From Methanococcus vannielii SB (lineage in GTDB: Archaea; AGJL01; Methanococci; Methanococcales; Methanococcaceae), in assembly GCF_000017165.1 (NCBI RefSeq), contig NC_009634.1, positions 944,249 to 1,008,248 of the forward strand: a DNA stretch of 64,000 nt. Direction: 5' to 3'. The notes under the pieces were generated by a model. That model was given only the letters and a program-made list of their open reading frames with translations, was not told where the DNA came from and did not search any database. Both the position numbers and the translations under genes were made by a program. Below, piece by piece: positions 1 through 8,770 of the stretch. Every line of letters begins with the position of its first letter. Position 1 is the first letter of the stretch.

Positions 1-817
1 TTTCTATTTCAGAAGGCCTATTATACTCAATATCTGTATAGCAGTTGTGAACTACTTTTTCAAGCATTGCCATTGCATCTTTTTCATTTACAAAAGACAT
101 TTCTGTATCAATTGAAATAGCCTCGTTTAAATGTCTTCTCGTGTTGTGCTCTTCTGCCCTAAATATCTGTGCAATTTCAAATACCTTATCAAATCCACCT
201 GCCATCATCATCTGTTTATAAAGTTGTGGACTTTGCCCTAAAAATGCTTCTTTTTCAAAGTATGATATAGGGAATAATTCAGTTCCACCTTCAGTAGCAC
301 TTGCAACAAGTTTTGGCGTGTTTACTTCAATAAAACCTTCTTCTGAAAACGTTTTCCTAATTGATTTCAACATTTCAGACCTTATTTTAAATATTGCCTG
401 AATTTTTGGTCGCCTAATATCTAAAAATCTCCTGTCAAGTCTTGTATCGATTTCTGCAGGTACTTTTTCTGAAGGATCTAATGGAAGAGGTGCGTCTGCT
501 TTATTCAATATTCTAATTTCCATCGGAATTACTTCAAAGCCTTTTGGGGCCTTTTCATTTGCAACTACTTTTCCACGAATTGTAATTACATCTTCTTTTC
601 CCAATTTTTTAGCTAGTTCAAATGTTTCTTCGTCCACCTTTTGTTTTGGAACAACCATCTGAATTAAGCCTTCCCTATCTCTTAAAATAATAAATGCAAG
701 TTTTCCTAAAGCCCTTATTGAATGAACCCACCCCATTAATATTACTTCTTGGCCATCCATTTCTGGAATTACCTGTTCTGAATAGTGGGTTCTCCTCCAG
801 TCTGCAATTATATACAC
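1..817 (-). CDS. aspS: aspartyl-tRNA synthetase, 5' part (3' end outside window)
   Basis: Class II aminoacyl-tRNA synthetase that charges tRNA with aspartate in the cytoplasm. The first 272 residues are present: an N-terminal OB-fold anticodon-binding domain (start [15 protein letters not shown]), a motif 1 region (GFIEVNTP) and the motif 2 signature [15 protein letters not shown] near residues 219-233. The start is GTG at 815-817, preceded by GGTGA. Methanococci are thought to lack AsnRS, so the enzyme is probably non-discriminating and also makes Asp-tRNAAsn for GatCAB; that is inference from the lineage. Motif 3 lies beyond the window. Confidence 0.95.
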   Translation of the reverse strand, partial: MYIIADWRRTHYSEQVIPEMDGQEVILMGWVHSIRALGKLAFIILRDREGLIQMVVPKQKVDEETFELAKKLGKEDVITIRGKVVANEKAPKGFEVIPMEIRILNKADAPLPLDPSEKVPAEIDTRLDRRFLDIRRPKIQAIFKIRSEMLKSIRKTFSEEGFIEVNTPKLVASATEGGTELFPISYFEKEAFLGQSPQLYKQMMMAGGFDKVFEIAQIFRAEEHNTRRHLNEAISIDTEMSFVNEKDAMAMLEKVVHNCYTDIEYNRPSEIE

Positions 818-1099
818 TTTTTCACCTTATAGCTAGTATTCTTTAATCCATTACATTCGTAAAACGGTTATCAAAACTAATAGTTTTATGGTATTTATAG
901 TATTATAAAATGCTTTTGAAAATGCTTTTGAAAATTTAATTTTAAAGCCATACTTAAATTAGTTAAATCTTTTTTATTCACTAGTTAACTTCTAATTATG
1001 GATAAATAATCATAAAAAGTTAAACTAAAAATAAAGAACTAGACAACTTTATTTTAAAACTAAATCGCTAATTATATATATTATACTAATTAGTAGATT

Positions 1100-1203
1100 A
1101 AAAGCCGGTATTTTTATTATACTGGCGAACATTGTGGGACACAATCCTCAAAAAGCTGAAAACATTCAAAAATCCATTCGGACAGGAGAAATCCTGTCCA
1201 TAA
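1100..1203 (+). ncRNA. candidate structured small RNA with three hairpins
   Basis: This is a GC-rich island in a very AT-rich gap between mtnA and aspS. It has three successive hairpins: an 8-bp stem 1104-1111/1119-1126 (one G-U pair), a perfect 6-bp stem 1131-1136/1140-1145, and a perfect 8-bp stem 1180-1187/1192-1199 closed by a GAAA tetraloop. A TATA element (1072-1080) lies about 27 bp before the first stem, the normal archaeal distance. The GNRA loop forms only on the plus strand, so that strand is preferred. No open reading frame explains it. Expression and family are unknown. Confidence 0.55.
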
Positions 1204-1251
1204 ATTTATAAATTTATTTATGAATTAGCATATTTACAAAATATTTACTAA

Positions 1252-2223
1252 TTATTTTCCCAAATTTGGATAAATTATCTCTTTTTCAGTAATTATTCCA
1301 GTAATTAATTCTGGAGGCGTACAGTCAAATGCAAAGTTGTATGCAGAAACTCCTTCTGAAACAACTCTTACGCCATCAATATAGGTTACTTCTACATCAT
1401 CTCGTTCTTCAACTACAATATCTACAAGCTTACTTTTAAAGTCAAACGTAGAATAGGGTGCTGCAACATAAAATGGAACATTGTGATATTTTGCAAGTAT
1501 TGCTAGCGAATAAGTTCCAATTTTGTTAAAAACATGATAGTCAGAAAGAATCCGGTCTGCACCAACAATTATTTTATCAATCATACCTTTACTCATCAAA
1601 TATCCTGCAGTATTATCACATATTGCTTTTACAGGGATTTTTTCATAATTTAGTTCAAAACAGGTCAATTTCGCACCCTGTAATCTTGGTCTTGTTTCAT
1701 CAGATATAACATTTATTTTTTTACCGGAATAATGTGCAAATCTAATAATACTTAATGCAGTTCCGTATGCTGATGTTGCTAGTGCTCCCGCATTGCAATG
1801 TGTTAAAATTGTATCGCCGTCTTTAATTAACGTTTCACCGATTTTTCCAATTTTTTTGCATAATTCAACATCTTCGTCATGGATTAGTTTAGCTTCATCT
1901 AAAATCGATTTTCCATTTATTTTTGCATTCATAGCCTTATCAAGGGCCCAAAATAAATTTACCGCAGTTGGCCTTGTTTCTTTCAATTCCATATATGCAT
2001 TTTCAATGTTATTTCCGTTTAATTCCGCTAATGCCAACCCATATGCTGCGGAAACACCAATTGCAGGAGCCCCTCTTACAACCATATCTTTTATTGCATA
2101 ACATACATCAGTATAAGTTTTACATTCAAAATACTCAAGCTTATTTGGAAGTTTTCGCTGATCTACTAGTATAAGTTTTTTTTCTTCATCATTCCAAAAA
2201 ATAGGCCTCAAATCTCTATCCAT
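1252..2223 (-). CDS. mtnA: S-methyl-5-thioribose-1-phosphate isomerase (aldose-phosphate isomerase)
   Basis: Member of the eIF2B alpha/MtnA family that isomerises 5-methylthioribose 1-phosphate to the ribulose form in methylthioadenosine salvage; in methanogens (M. jannaschii MJ0454) it is also linked to 5-deoxyribose 1-phosphate from 5'-deoxyadenosine. Visible signatures are RGAPAIGVSAAYG near residue 50, catalytic Cys143 in THCNAG and Asp223 in GADRI. At 323 residues it is full length. The start at 2223 (MDRDLRP) has GGTGAG four bases upstream; an in-frame ATG at 2244 is less likely. It appears monocistronic. Confidence 0.9.
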   Translation of the reverse strand: MDRDLRPIFWNDEEKKLILVDQRKLPNKLEYFECKTYTDVCYAIKDMVVRGAPAIGVSAAYGLALAELNGNNIENAYMELKETRPTAVNLFWALDKAMNAKINGKSILDEAKLIHDEDVELCKKIGKIGETLIKDGDTILTHCNAGALATSAYGTALSIIRFAHYSGKKINVISDETRPRLQGAKLTCFELNYEKIPVKAICDNTAGYLMSKGMIDKIIVGADRILSDYHVFNKIGTYSLAILAKYHNVPFYVAAPYSTFDFKSKLVDIVVEERDDVEVTYIDGVRVVSEGVSAYNFAFDCTPPELITGIITEKEIIYPNLGK

Positions 2224-2373
2224 ATATCTCACCAACTCCAACATAAATCGAAGGTACTAAAAATAAGTAACTGTAAAAACAGTATTTAATTTATACGGTA
2301 CAATCAAACGATTTGTATTAATATAAATCTGGCCTTTAGTAATTTTCAATTTTATTTTGATTAGGTGTTTAGA

Positions 2374-3582
2374 ATGAAATATGTAAAAGAGCTTATAAGT
2401 TACAATAACGCTAAAAAAATAGTTTTTAATAAACTTGAGGAATTTTTAAGTGATAAGTTTTTAGAAGTTGATATTTTTAAAGCACTTGGAAAAATATGTT
2501 TTGAAGATATTTATTCCCCCTGTAACCTTCCAATGTTTAATAAGTCCGCAATGGATGGTTATGCAGTGATTGCAGAAGATACATTTGGTGCATCCGAAAC
2601 TAATCCAATCATATTAAACTTGGTTAAGGAAGGGCACCTAAATGAAGAAGAAGCATTTAGACTTTCAACTGGAATGAAATTGCCAAAAAATTCAAATGCT
2701 GTTGTAATGAAAGAGTATACCAAAGACCATGAAACATTTGTGGAAGTCATATCTGGTGTTTATCCAAATGAAAACGTTTCAAAAATAGGGGAAGACTTAA
2801 AAAAAGGAGATATTGTTTTAAAAAAAGGGGAAACAATTACGCCTTACCATATTGCACTACTTTCCTCCATTGGAATGAAGAAAATAAAGTGCTACAGCTT
2901 GAATATAGGGATTATTTCAACCGGAGATGAATTACTCGACATTGAAGACTTAATAGACTTAAAACAGCTTGAAGAAAATGAAATGATTGTTAATTCAAAT
3001 GTTCTCATGCTTTCAGATCTTGTAAGGGAGTTAGGATTAACTGTAAAGCCATATAAAAAAGCCCCCGATAATCCTGAATTTATCGAAAAAGCTATTAAAT
3101 TGGCACTTTTAGAAAACGATATTGTAGTTACAACTGGAGGCACTTCTGTTGGAGATAGGGACTACACGATAGAAAAAATAAGTGAAATGGGAAACTTATT
3201 ATTTCACGGAGTACAGTTAAGGCCAGGTAGGCCTGCAGGATTTTTGGAATGCGAATTTAATGGAAAAAAAAGATTAATATTTGTTCTTTCAGGGTATCCT
3301 GTTGCTTCAGGAATTCAATTTGAATTATTTATTAGGAGTTACTTTAAACCTCGTAAATCGATTAATTTACCACTAAATAGGAATATTGCTTCTTCGTTAG
3401 GTAGAACCGATATTTTAAGGGTAAAGATTGTTGAAGAAGATGGTATCTCCAAAATAGAACCTTTAAGAATATCTGGAAGTGGGATTCTTTCATCAATGAC
3501 TCTTGCTAGCGGGTACATTATTATTGAAGAAAACCTTGAAGGTTATGAAAAAGAAGACATTGTGAAAGTTTACTTATTATAA
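2374..3582 (+). CDS. moeA: molybdopterin molybdenumtransferase MoeA
   Basis: MoeA inserts molybdate or tungstate into adenylylated molybdopterin, the last step of cofactor synthesis; in methanogens the product serves formylmethanofuran and formate dehydrogenases. The 402-residue protein shows NKSAMDGYAV near residue 57, STGDEL, TTGGTSVGDRDYT and LRPGRPAGF, and ends with a MoeA C-terminal domain without a periplasmic-binding-like fusion. ATG at 2374 is preceded by AGGTG with a 6-base gap; the GTG at 2365 is part of that ribosome binding site. The WtpA lipoprotein gene at 25.4 kb is its functional partner. Confidence 0.93.
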   Translation: MKYVKELISYNNAKKIVFNKLEEFLSDKFLEVDIFKALGKICFEDIYSPCNLPMFNKSAMDGYAVIAEDTFGASETNPIILNLVKEGHLNEEEAFRLSTGMKLPKNSNAVVMKEYTKDHETFVEVISGVYPNENVSKIGEDLKKGDIVLKKGETITPYHIALLSSIGMKKIKCYSLNIGIISTGDELLDIEDLIDLKQLEENEMIVNSNVLMLSDLVRELGLTVKPYKKAPDNPEFIEKAIKLALLENDIVVTTGGTSVGDRDYTIEKISEMGNLLFHGVQLRPGRPAGFLECEFNGKKRLIFVLSGYPVASGIQFELFIRSYFKPRKSINLPLNRNIASSLGRTDILRVKIVEEDGISKIEPLRISGSGILSSMTLASGYIIIEENLEGYEKEDIVKVYLL

Positions 3583-3595
3583 ATTGGGGTTAAAA

Positions 3596-3898
3596 ATGAG
3601 GGGAAAAATGGAATATGAAATTATATTGCTATTTTTTGTAATCGGACTTTTTTCTGGTTTTTTTAGTATTTCAAATAAAATAATACATATATTTCCAATT
3701 ATAGCAGTCTTTAACATAATACTCTATGAAATATACTTAATATATATTTTAAACGTTAAAGGATCTTCAAATCTACCTATTGAAAATATGCTTGGCTTTA
3801 TTTTAATTGATGCAGTTGCAACTGTTTTAATAACTGCAATTGGATTTTCGATAGGATTATTTTTGAAAATTGCAAAAGGAAAGTCATACGGACGCTGA
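3596..3898 (+). CDS. small membrane protein of unknown function downstream of moeA
   Basis: About 100 residues with three predicted membrane spans (IILLFFVIGLFSGFF, IFPIIAVFNIILYEIYLIYIL and VATVLITAIGFSIGLFL) and a basic C-terminus. It starts 14 bases after the moeA stop, so it is probably cotranscribed with moeA. GGGG precedes ATG 3596 with a 6-base gap; ATG 3608 and TTG 3584 are alternatives. The size and hydrophobicity resemble small Ehb subunits, but it is on the opposite strand and convergent with ehbO. No family recognised. Confidence 0.7.
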   Translation: MRGKMEYEIILLFFVIGLFSGFFSISNKIIHIFPIIAVFNIILYEIYLIYILNVKGSSNLPIENMLGFILIDAVATVLITAIGFSIGLFLKIAKGKSYGR

Positions 3899-3953
3899 TT
3901 GATAAATATAACTTTGGTAGTAACTAAATTGAAAAATATTAAAACGAAAAATA

Positions 3954-4949
3954 TTAAATTCCAATAAGTGCTAAGAGTGCACCAATAATTCCTAAAACTG
4001 TTGCAAATAGTGAAACAGGGTATATTTGTCTAAAGGTGAACACTGGCGTATATGCACTAACTATTGCCGAAATTATGGGGAATATAAGTGCTACTGAAAA
4101 ATTCAAGACTATTGTTATCGGATTTAGTATGTCTGGAGCTATTCCAAGGTATAATGTTGCAAATAAGCTACCGAGTGTTATCATCATTAATTCTTTAACG
4201 CTTAAATAAAGTGCACGATATTTTCCAGAATATTCCATTGTAGGACCTTCTAAAACATCCGCTTTAGTGTGCATTATGGAGAAAGGATAGTCTTTTGTCA
4301 TGATTATATATCCTATTATATACGTTATTGCCCCAAATAATCCCCCTAATGTAAATAAAAAGTTATTTCCAACTAAGTGCGATAAAAATATCGATTTATG
4401 AGGGATAAACGGTAGTATTGTGGCCAAATAAAAGGGAAATGACCCAATAGTTATTAATTTAAATGCCCTCACTGCTGAAAGCTGTTCTAACGTCATTTTT
4501 ATCTGCCCAATAAATGAACTGCCCTTACATTCATCTTCGATTGGCATTCTAATGCCCATTACTGTCGAAGCTAGGGAGCCCATTATAATATAAACCATTT
4601 CTTCAATTTTTAAAAGGCCAATAATTGTAATCTCATTTGGAAGAATATGGAATTTTATAACGGTTGTGAGGGCCAATATTGACCATAAAACTGCAAAACT
4701 CAAAACTGGTAAAAATTTATAGAGTTTTGGTAGTTTTGAAACAGGTTCTTTTGTTTCTTTTGCTAAGTATTTAAATATCGCCCAAAAACCAGGGGATGAA
4801 ATTGAAGGGCCCTTTCTTTGCTGAATCCTTGCCTGAATTTTTCTTTGAATTCCCGGAATCCAAGTTGAAATTGCAAAAGCTATTAATGGAACCCCCATTA
4901 TTGAAAGAATAATTTCAAACGATTCTAATGTTAAAATGCTTTCAAACAT
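3954..4949 (-). CDS. ehbO: energy-converting hydrogenase B subunit O (NuoH/HyfC-like membrane subunit)
   Basis: Integral membrane anchor of the Ehb hydrogenase, related to complex I subunit NuoH, which links the electron-transfer module to the ion-translocating module. It is about 331 residues with some eight hydrophobic spans; the early segment WIPGIQRKIQARIQQRKGPS is the typical NuoH-like amphipathic loop. The start at 4949 has GGAG six bases upstream; an alternative ATG at 4967 overlaps the end of ehbM. It is the last gene of the ehb operon and is convergent with the moeA unit. Confidence 0.85.
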   Translation of the reverse strand: MFESILTLESFEIILSIMGVPLIAFAISTWIPGIQRKIQARIQQRKGPSISSPGFWAIFKYLAKETKEPVSKLPKLYKFLPVLSFAVLWSILALTTVIKFHILPNEITIIGLLKIEEMVYIIMGSLASTVMGIRMPIEDECKGSSFIGQIKMTLEQLSAVRAFKLITIGSFPFYLATILPFIPHKSIFLSHLVGNNFLFTLGGLFGAITYIIGYIIMTKDYPFSIMHTKADVLEGPTMEYSGKYRALYLSVKELMMITLGSLFATLYLGIAPDILNPITIVLNFSVALIFPIISAIVSAYTPVFTFRQIYPVSLFATVLGIIGALLALIGI

Positions 4950-4959
4950 GACTATCTCC

Positions 4960-5403
4960 TCATCCATTTAAGATTTTGGGAAGAGCCTTTACTATCCCAG
5001 TAATCACGTCTTCAGGTCTTGGAGGGCAGCCTGGAACCTTAACGTCTACTGGAATTATTTTTTCAACCGGCCCGTCAACAAAAGTGGATGTTCCAAGATC
5101 TGCACCTATATTATTATAAACTCCACCCATAAGCGCACATGCTCCAACTGACACTACTGCTTTTGGGTTTGGAATTTCTTCGTATATCTTTTTTAAAGAT
5201 TTTGTAACAGATTTTGTAACGCAGCCCGTAACAACTAAAATGTCTGCTTCCCTTGGATTCCATGTTAAAAATACGTTGTACTGTTCCGCATCATAAAATG
5301 GAGATAGTACGCAGTTTACCACTTCAATATCACAGCCGTTACAGCCCCCAGTATAAACAAGCATTATATGAATATTTTTTTTTCTTGAAAGCTCTTTTAA
5401 CAT
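4960..5403 (-). CDS. ehbM: energy-converting hydrogenase B small subunit (NuoB-like)
   Basis: Small [NiFe]-hydrogenase subunit, homologous to NuoB, holding the proximal [4Fe-4S] cluster that takes electrons from the active site. Residues 21-24 give GCNGC followed by Glu27, and further cysteines are Cys61, Cys89 (GACALMGG) and Cys126 (PGCPPRP), as expected for the family. The length of 147 residues is normal. It sits between ehbL and ehbO. The partner large subunit with the Ni-binding cysteines is not encoded in this window. Confidence 0.92.
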   Translation of the reverse strand: MLKELSRKKNIHIMLVYTGGCNGCDIEVVNCVLSPFYDAEQYNVFLTWNPREADILVVTGCVTKSVTKSLKKIYEEIPNPKAVVSVGACALMGGVYNNIGADLGTSTFVDGPVEKIIPVDVKVPGCPPRPEDVITGIVKALPKILNG

Positions 5404-5415
5404 CTTAAGACACCT

Positions 5416-5928
5416 TTAAATTTTTGTGCTAGCTTTCTTTTCCCGATTTACTATTCCTGACATATTTATTGAAAGAATTTTTGCAATTTTTCTAAGCTGT
5501 TCATCAGGTATTTCAACTGGTTTTTCGAGCAATTTTGTTAAATCTACTTTTATAAATTCTTCTCCAACGTGCCTTGGATGAATTGGGGATACTTCATTAA
5601 ATAATGAAAATACAGGACAAAAATCATGACAGTAAAAGCAGTAAACACATTTTTCATAATCTATTTTTGGAACATATTCTTTTGAATAGTTTTCGGTTAT
5701 TTTAACTGGTTTAACACTTTTCATTGTAATCGCTCCAGTAGGGCATGCATTTTTACAACCGCTACAACCGATACATAAATCGTTGAAAACTGCTTTTGGA
5801 AGTTCAATTCCCCTTAAAATTTCTGCTGTCATTTCTTTTGACGTGTAACTATCCGTTCCAAGAATTATTCTTTCTAAATTCTCGTAGAAACCAGAAATAA
5901 ATACTTTTGCAAGTCCCTTAAATGTCAT
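5416..5928 (-). CDS. ehbL: energy-converting hydrogenase B ferredoxin-like subunit
   Basis: Protein of 170 residues with two [4Fe-4S] motifs, CIGCSGCKNACP near residue 52 and CVYCFYCHDFCP near residue 94. It resembles the NuoI-type subunit that passes electrons between the hydrogenase small subunit and ferredoxin. It lies 12 bp upstream of ehbM and 21 bp downstream of the polyferredoxin gene, within one transcription unit. The N-terminal 45 residues and the C-terminal tail have no cysteines. Confidence 0.87.
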   Translation of the reverse strand: MTFKGLAKVFISGFYENLERIILGTDSYTSKEMTAEILRGIELPKAVFNDLCIGCSGCKNACPTGAITMKSVKPVKITENYSKEYVPKIDYEKCVYCFYCHDFCPVFSLFNEVSPIHPRHVGEEFIKVDLTKLLEKPVEIPDEQLRKIAKILSINMSGIVNREKKASTKI

Positions 5929-5949
5929 GAGTATCCCTTCTGCCTAATT

Positions 5950-7398
5950 TTAGTCTATTTTTTCATTCCATGTTCTATAGATATGTAGTGCATGTGTTGG
6001 ACAAATATTTACACAAGCTGAACAATATTCGCATTTTTTAGTATCCACTTCACCTTTATCTACGGCATCATTTGGGCATATAATATTACAAAGCCCGCAT
6101 TTAACACAGTAGTCAAAATCTGCCCGTATATATGAATTTTCAATATCCACGATTTTTTTGTAGCCTGTTGTATTTTCAATTACATCCCTAGGGCAGTGTA
6201 TTGCACAATTTTCACACATTACACAATTTTCATTAAATATTACTTCTGAATGGACTGGATTTCCATTCATATTTAAACTGTTTATTTTTACAACAATTGC
6301 ATTATTTGGACAGACTTTTGAACACGTACCGCATGCAATACATTCTTTTTTATCAATTTTAGTAAATTTTGAAACTTCTTTAACGACTATTGCATTATTT
6401 GGACAATTATTTATACAAATCTCACATAGAACGCATGCGCCATCAATATGGTCACCTTTATTTATTCTAACTTTTTTGGGGCATTCTTTAACACATAAAT
6501 TACACAGTATGCAGGTGTTTGGATCGTATAAAATTTTTCCGGCATTAAATCGCAAAGCACCAGTTGGACACTTATCTACACATAATCCACAATTTATGCA
6601 ATGTTTTACGGGTTTTATTGCCATTTCTTCCTTTGTTTTTGATATTTTAAAGTTTTCAATTTTTAAAACATCTTTTGGACATTTTAAAATACAATTCCCA
6701 CATAGTACACAGTTTTCATTTACTTTACCAAACTCGATAGCATTTACTGGACATGCATCACTGCATAAATTACACCTAGTGCATGCATCTACCATTTTTC
6801 CCTCAATTATTGTATTTTTGGGGCATAAATATATGCACTTTCCACATTCATTGCATTCATTATGGTTTATATTGATAGATTTTCTAATAGTTCTTTCGGC
6901 AGGATTTTTTATAGTTACATCTGTTTTTGGCACCTTAAACTCATAAGTTTTTCCCATTAGTTTAAAAATTGCAGAATATCGTTCCATGAGCATTTTGTTC
7001 TTGGAATTTTTAAGTTTACTTGGGTCAAAATATATTCTAGCATCATATGGGCATGCAGTTGTACAAAGGCCGCACATTACGCATATTCCATCAGGGTAAC
7101 TTTTTTTATTTTCTGTTTCTTTTATTTCAATTATATTTATTGGACAGACATTTTTACATATTCCGCAACCAGTACATTTTTTCCTGTTAACGTAGTATCC
7201 GCCATATTCATTCTTTTTTATGGCACCTGTTGGACACTCTTTTTCGCAAGTTCCACAGGTAATACATGAAAATGCCTTTCCATCAAGCAATTTTATGGCA
7301 CCTGTTGGACATGCCTCCATGCATTTTGAAATATCCGTATTTGGACATTTTTCGCAATTTTCATAGCTCCTGCAATTTTTAATATTCGTTACAATCAT
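5950..7398 (-). CDS. ehbK: energy-converting hydrogenase B polyferredoxin
   Basis: Very cysteine-rich protein of 482 residues. I count thirteen canonical CxxCxxCxxxCP motifs plus one irregular one at the N-terminus (CEKC followed by a spaced CMEACP), so room for about fourteen [4Fe-4S] clusters, all of single-motif polyferredoxin type. It should act as an electron wire between the Ehb core and soluble ferredoxin or client oxidoreductases. One cysteine-free spacer (about residues 130-175) divides it into four N-terminal and ten C-terminal motifs. It starts one base after the upstream gene stops. Confidence 0.9.
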   Translation of the reverse strand: MIVTNIKNCRSYENCEKCPNTDISKCMEACPTGAIKLLDGKAFSCITCGTCEKECPTGAIKKNEYGGYYVNRKKCTGCGICKNVCPINIIEIKETENKKSYPDGICVMCGLCTTACPYDARIYFDPSKLKNSKNKMLMERYSAIFKLMGKTYEFKVPKTDVTIKNPAERTIRKSININHNECNECGKCIYLCPKNTIIEGKMVDACTRCNLCSDACPVNAIEFGKVNENCVLCGNCILKCPKDVLKIENFKISKTKEEMAIKPVKHCINCGLCVDKCPTGALRFNAGKILYDPNTCILCNLCVKECPKKVRINKGDHIDGACVLCEICINNCPNNAIVVKEVSKFTKIDKKECIACGTCSKVCPNNAIVVKINSLNMNGNPVHSEVIFNENCVMCENCAIHCPRDVIENTTGYKKIVDIENSYIRADFDYCVKCGLCNIICPNDAVDKGEVDTKKCEYCSACVNICPTHALHIYRTWNEKID

Positions 7399-7399
7399 T

Positions 7400-7660
7400 T
7401 TATCGCCTTAATAGACCTTTAAATCCATTCCCAATAAGTATTCCAACAATTCCTGAAAAAAATACGTGTGAAAATGGTATTTTATCGTAATAAGGTGTTG
7501 GCCCTATTAAGTAAGAAATAAATAAAGCTCCAAGTAACCAAAAAAACACGTTGTTTTTATTCTCTATTTTGATTCCAAGTACCAATCCAAGTAATATTCC
7601 AATAACTGCAACAAAATTCAAGTTTAAAGTCATAAATTCGTTTAATATGATATTATACAT
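7400..7660 (-). CDS. energy-converting hydrogenase B small membrane subunit (EhbI or EhbJ)
   Basis: An 86-residue protein with two or three hydrophobic spans (FVAVIGILLGLVLGI, FFWLLGALFISYLIG and VFFSGIVGILIGNGF), in the position of the small membrane subunits EhbI/EhbJ of Methanothermobacter, directly before the polyferredoxin. GGTGAT precedes the ATG. Which letter is right cannot be decided from sequence alone; only one such gene is present here. The role is presumed structural, in the membrane arm. Confidence 0.75.
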   Translation of the reverse strand: MYNIILNEFMTLNLNFVAVIGILLGLVLGIKIENKNNVFFWLLGALFISYLIGPTPYYDKIPFSHVFFSGIVGILIGNGFKGLLRR

Positions 7661-7671
7661 GTTATCACCGA

Positions 7672-8436
7672 CTACTTACCGATAATATAGTCTTTAACTA
7701 CTTTTTCACCGGTTAATAGGAATGTAATTGTTGAAAGGCCCGCTAAAACTTTTAAACCTACTGCAATATTTAAATAAGGAATTATTCCCGTATTTTCAAG
7801 CCCTAAAGGCCCAAAAAACAAAGGATATCCTGAAAAACTGGTTAAGTTTAAAAGATAATATCCTGAAGCCAAAATTCCTAAAAATCCAAGTGACATAAAT
7901 AGTAATGCCCCAAAAGATTCAAGTTTTTCTAAAAAATGGTGTTTAAATTTAATTGGAGATTTGCACCCAAATGCAACGATACTAAGTATATAAGATGCTG
8001 CAATCAATGAACCACCTTGAAATCCTCCGCCTGGAGTTATATGTCCACCAAGAATAATTGAAATTCCAAGAGCCATCAGTATTATGCTAAAAGGCATTGC
8101 AAGTACTTTTACTAATGATGTAAATTCATCTTCAGTATCCGTAGTTTTAACTTGCTCTTTTTCGTAAGTGTCTTTTAAAAATTCAAACCCAAATAACCCC
8201 CTTCCAAAAACCATTCCTGTAACTAAAACTGAAGTTACTAATATCATACATTCTCCAAGAGTGTCAAATGCCCTCCAATCAAAAAGTACTGCTGTAACCA
8301 AGTTTGGAACCACGTAATTTTGAGTGTAGATATAATTTACTCCCCCCACCACGTTTATATTAAGTAGTGAATAAATTATTGCAGATCCAAAAAATACAAA
8401 TGACAATGCTACTGCAATTTCTCGTTTTTGTGTCAT
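7672..8436 (-). CDS. ehbH: energy-converting hydrogenase B subunit H (MrpA C-terminal/MrpB-like)
   Basis: Membrane protein of 254 residues that joins two modules seen separately in Mrp antiporters: an N-terminal MbhE/MrpA-tail-like part with DWRAFDTLGE near residue 53 and a C-terminal MrpB-like part with GHITPGGGFQGG near residue 130. Seven or so spans are visible. It belongs to the Na+ or H+ translocating arm of Ehb. Spacing to its neighbours is about 10 bp on both sides. Confidence 0.85.
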   Translation of the reverse strand: MTQKREIAVALSFVFFGSAIIYSLLNINVVGGVNYIYTQNYVVPNLVTAVLFDWRAFDTLGECMILVTSVLVTGMVFGRGLFGFEFLKDTYEKEQVKTTDTEDEFTSLVKVLAMPFSIILMALGISIILGGHITPGGGFQGGSLIAASYILSIVAFGCKSPIKFKHHFLEKLESFGALLFMSLGFLGILASGYYLLNLTSFSGYPLFFGPLGLENTGIIPYLNIAVGLKVLAGLSTITFLLTGEKVVKDYIIGK

Positions 8437-8445
8437 TTTATCACC

Positions 8446-8754
8446 TTATCGAGCAAAATAAATAACCATTGCCAAAATTCCAGAAAACATCGAAAGCCAA
8501 AACATCTGGTTACCTATATCGTTTGAATTTTCTTTTTGAAACTTAAATATTAAGGGCGCCAATGAATAAGTTAAACCAATTACTAAGAGTCCGATTAATA
8601 CCAGTAATAAATCCCCGTATATTCTTAAAATTAAAAAAATTGACAGTATTAAAAATCCAAATAAAGTAAATTCTGCGGTTAAAACTGCTCCAAGTGAAAT
8701 ACCGTCCCCGTGATTTTGTTTATCCATTTCTTTTTTAAAGTCCTTGTAAGACAT
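8446..8754 (-). CDS. ehbG: energy-converting hydrogenase B subunit G
   Basis: Small membrane protein of 102 residues with a charged N-terminus (MSYKDFKKEMDKQNHGDG) and three hydrophobic spans. Identification rests on its position between the MrpD-like EhbF and the MrpB-like EhbH and on its size. It is presumably a structural element of the membrane arm. GGTGAT precedes the start, and the gap to ehbF is 16 bp. Confidence 0.8.
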   Translation of the reverse strand: MSYKDFKKEMDKQNHGDGISLGAVLTAEFTLFGFLILSIFLILRIYGDLLLVLIGLLVIGLTYSLAPLIFKFQKENSNDIGNQMFWLSMFSGILAMVIYFAR

Positions 8755-8770
8755 TTTATCACCGAATTAA

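Noticed and set aside
6476-6946. 156-codon plus-strand frame
   Set aside because: Mirror of the ehbK cysteine motifs; repeated HSLHK-like peptides are the reverse complement of CxxC codons.
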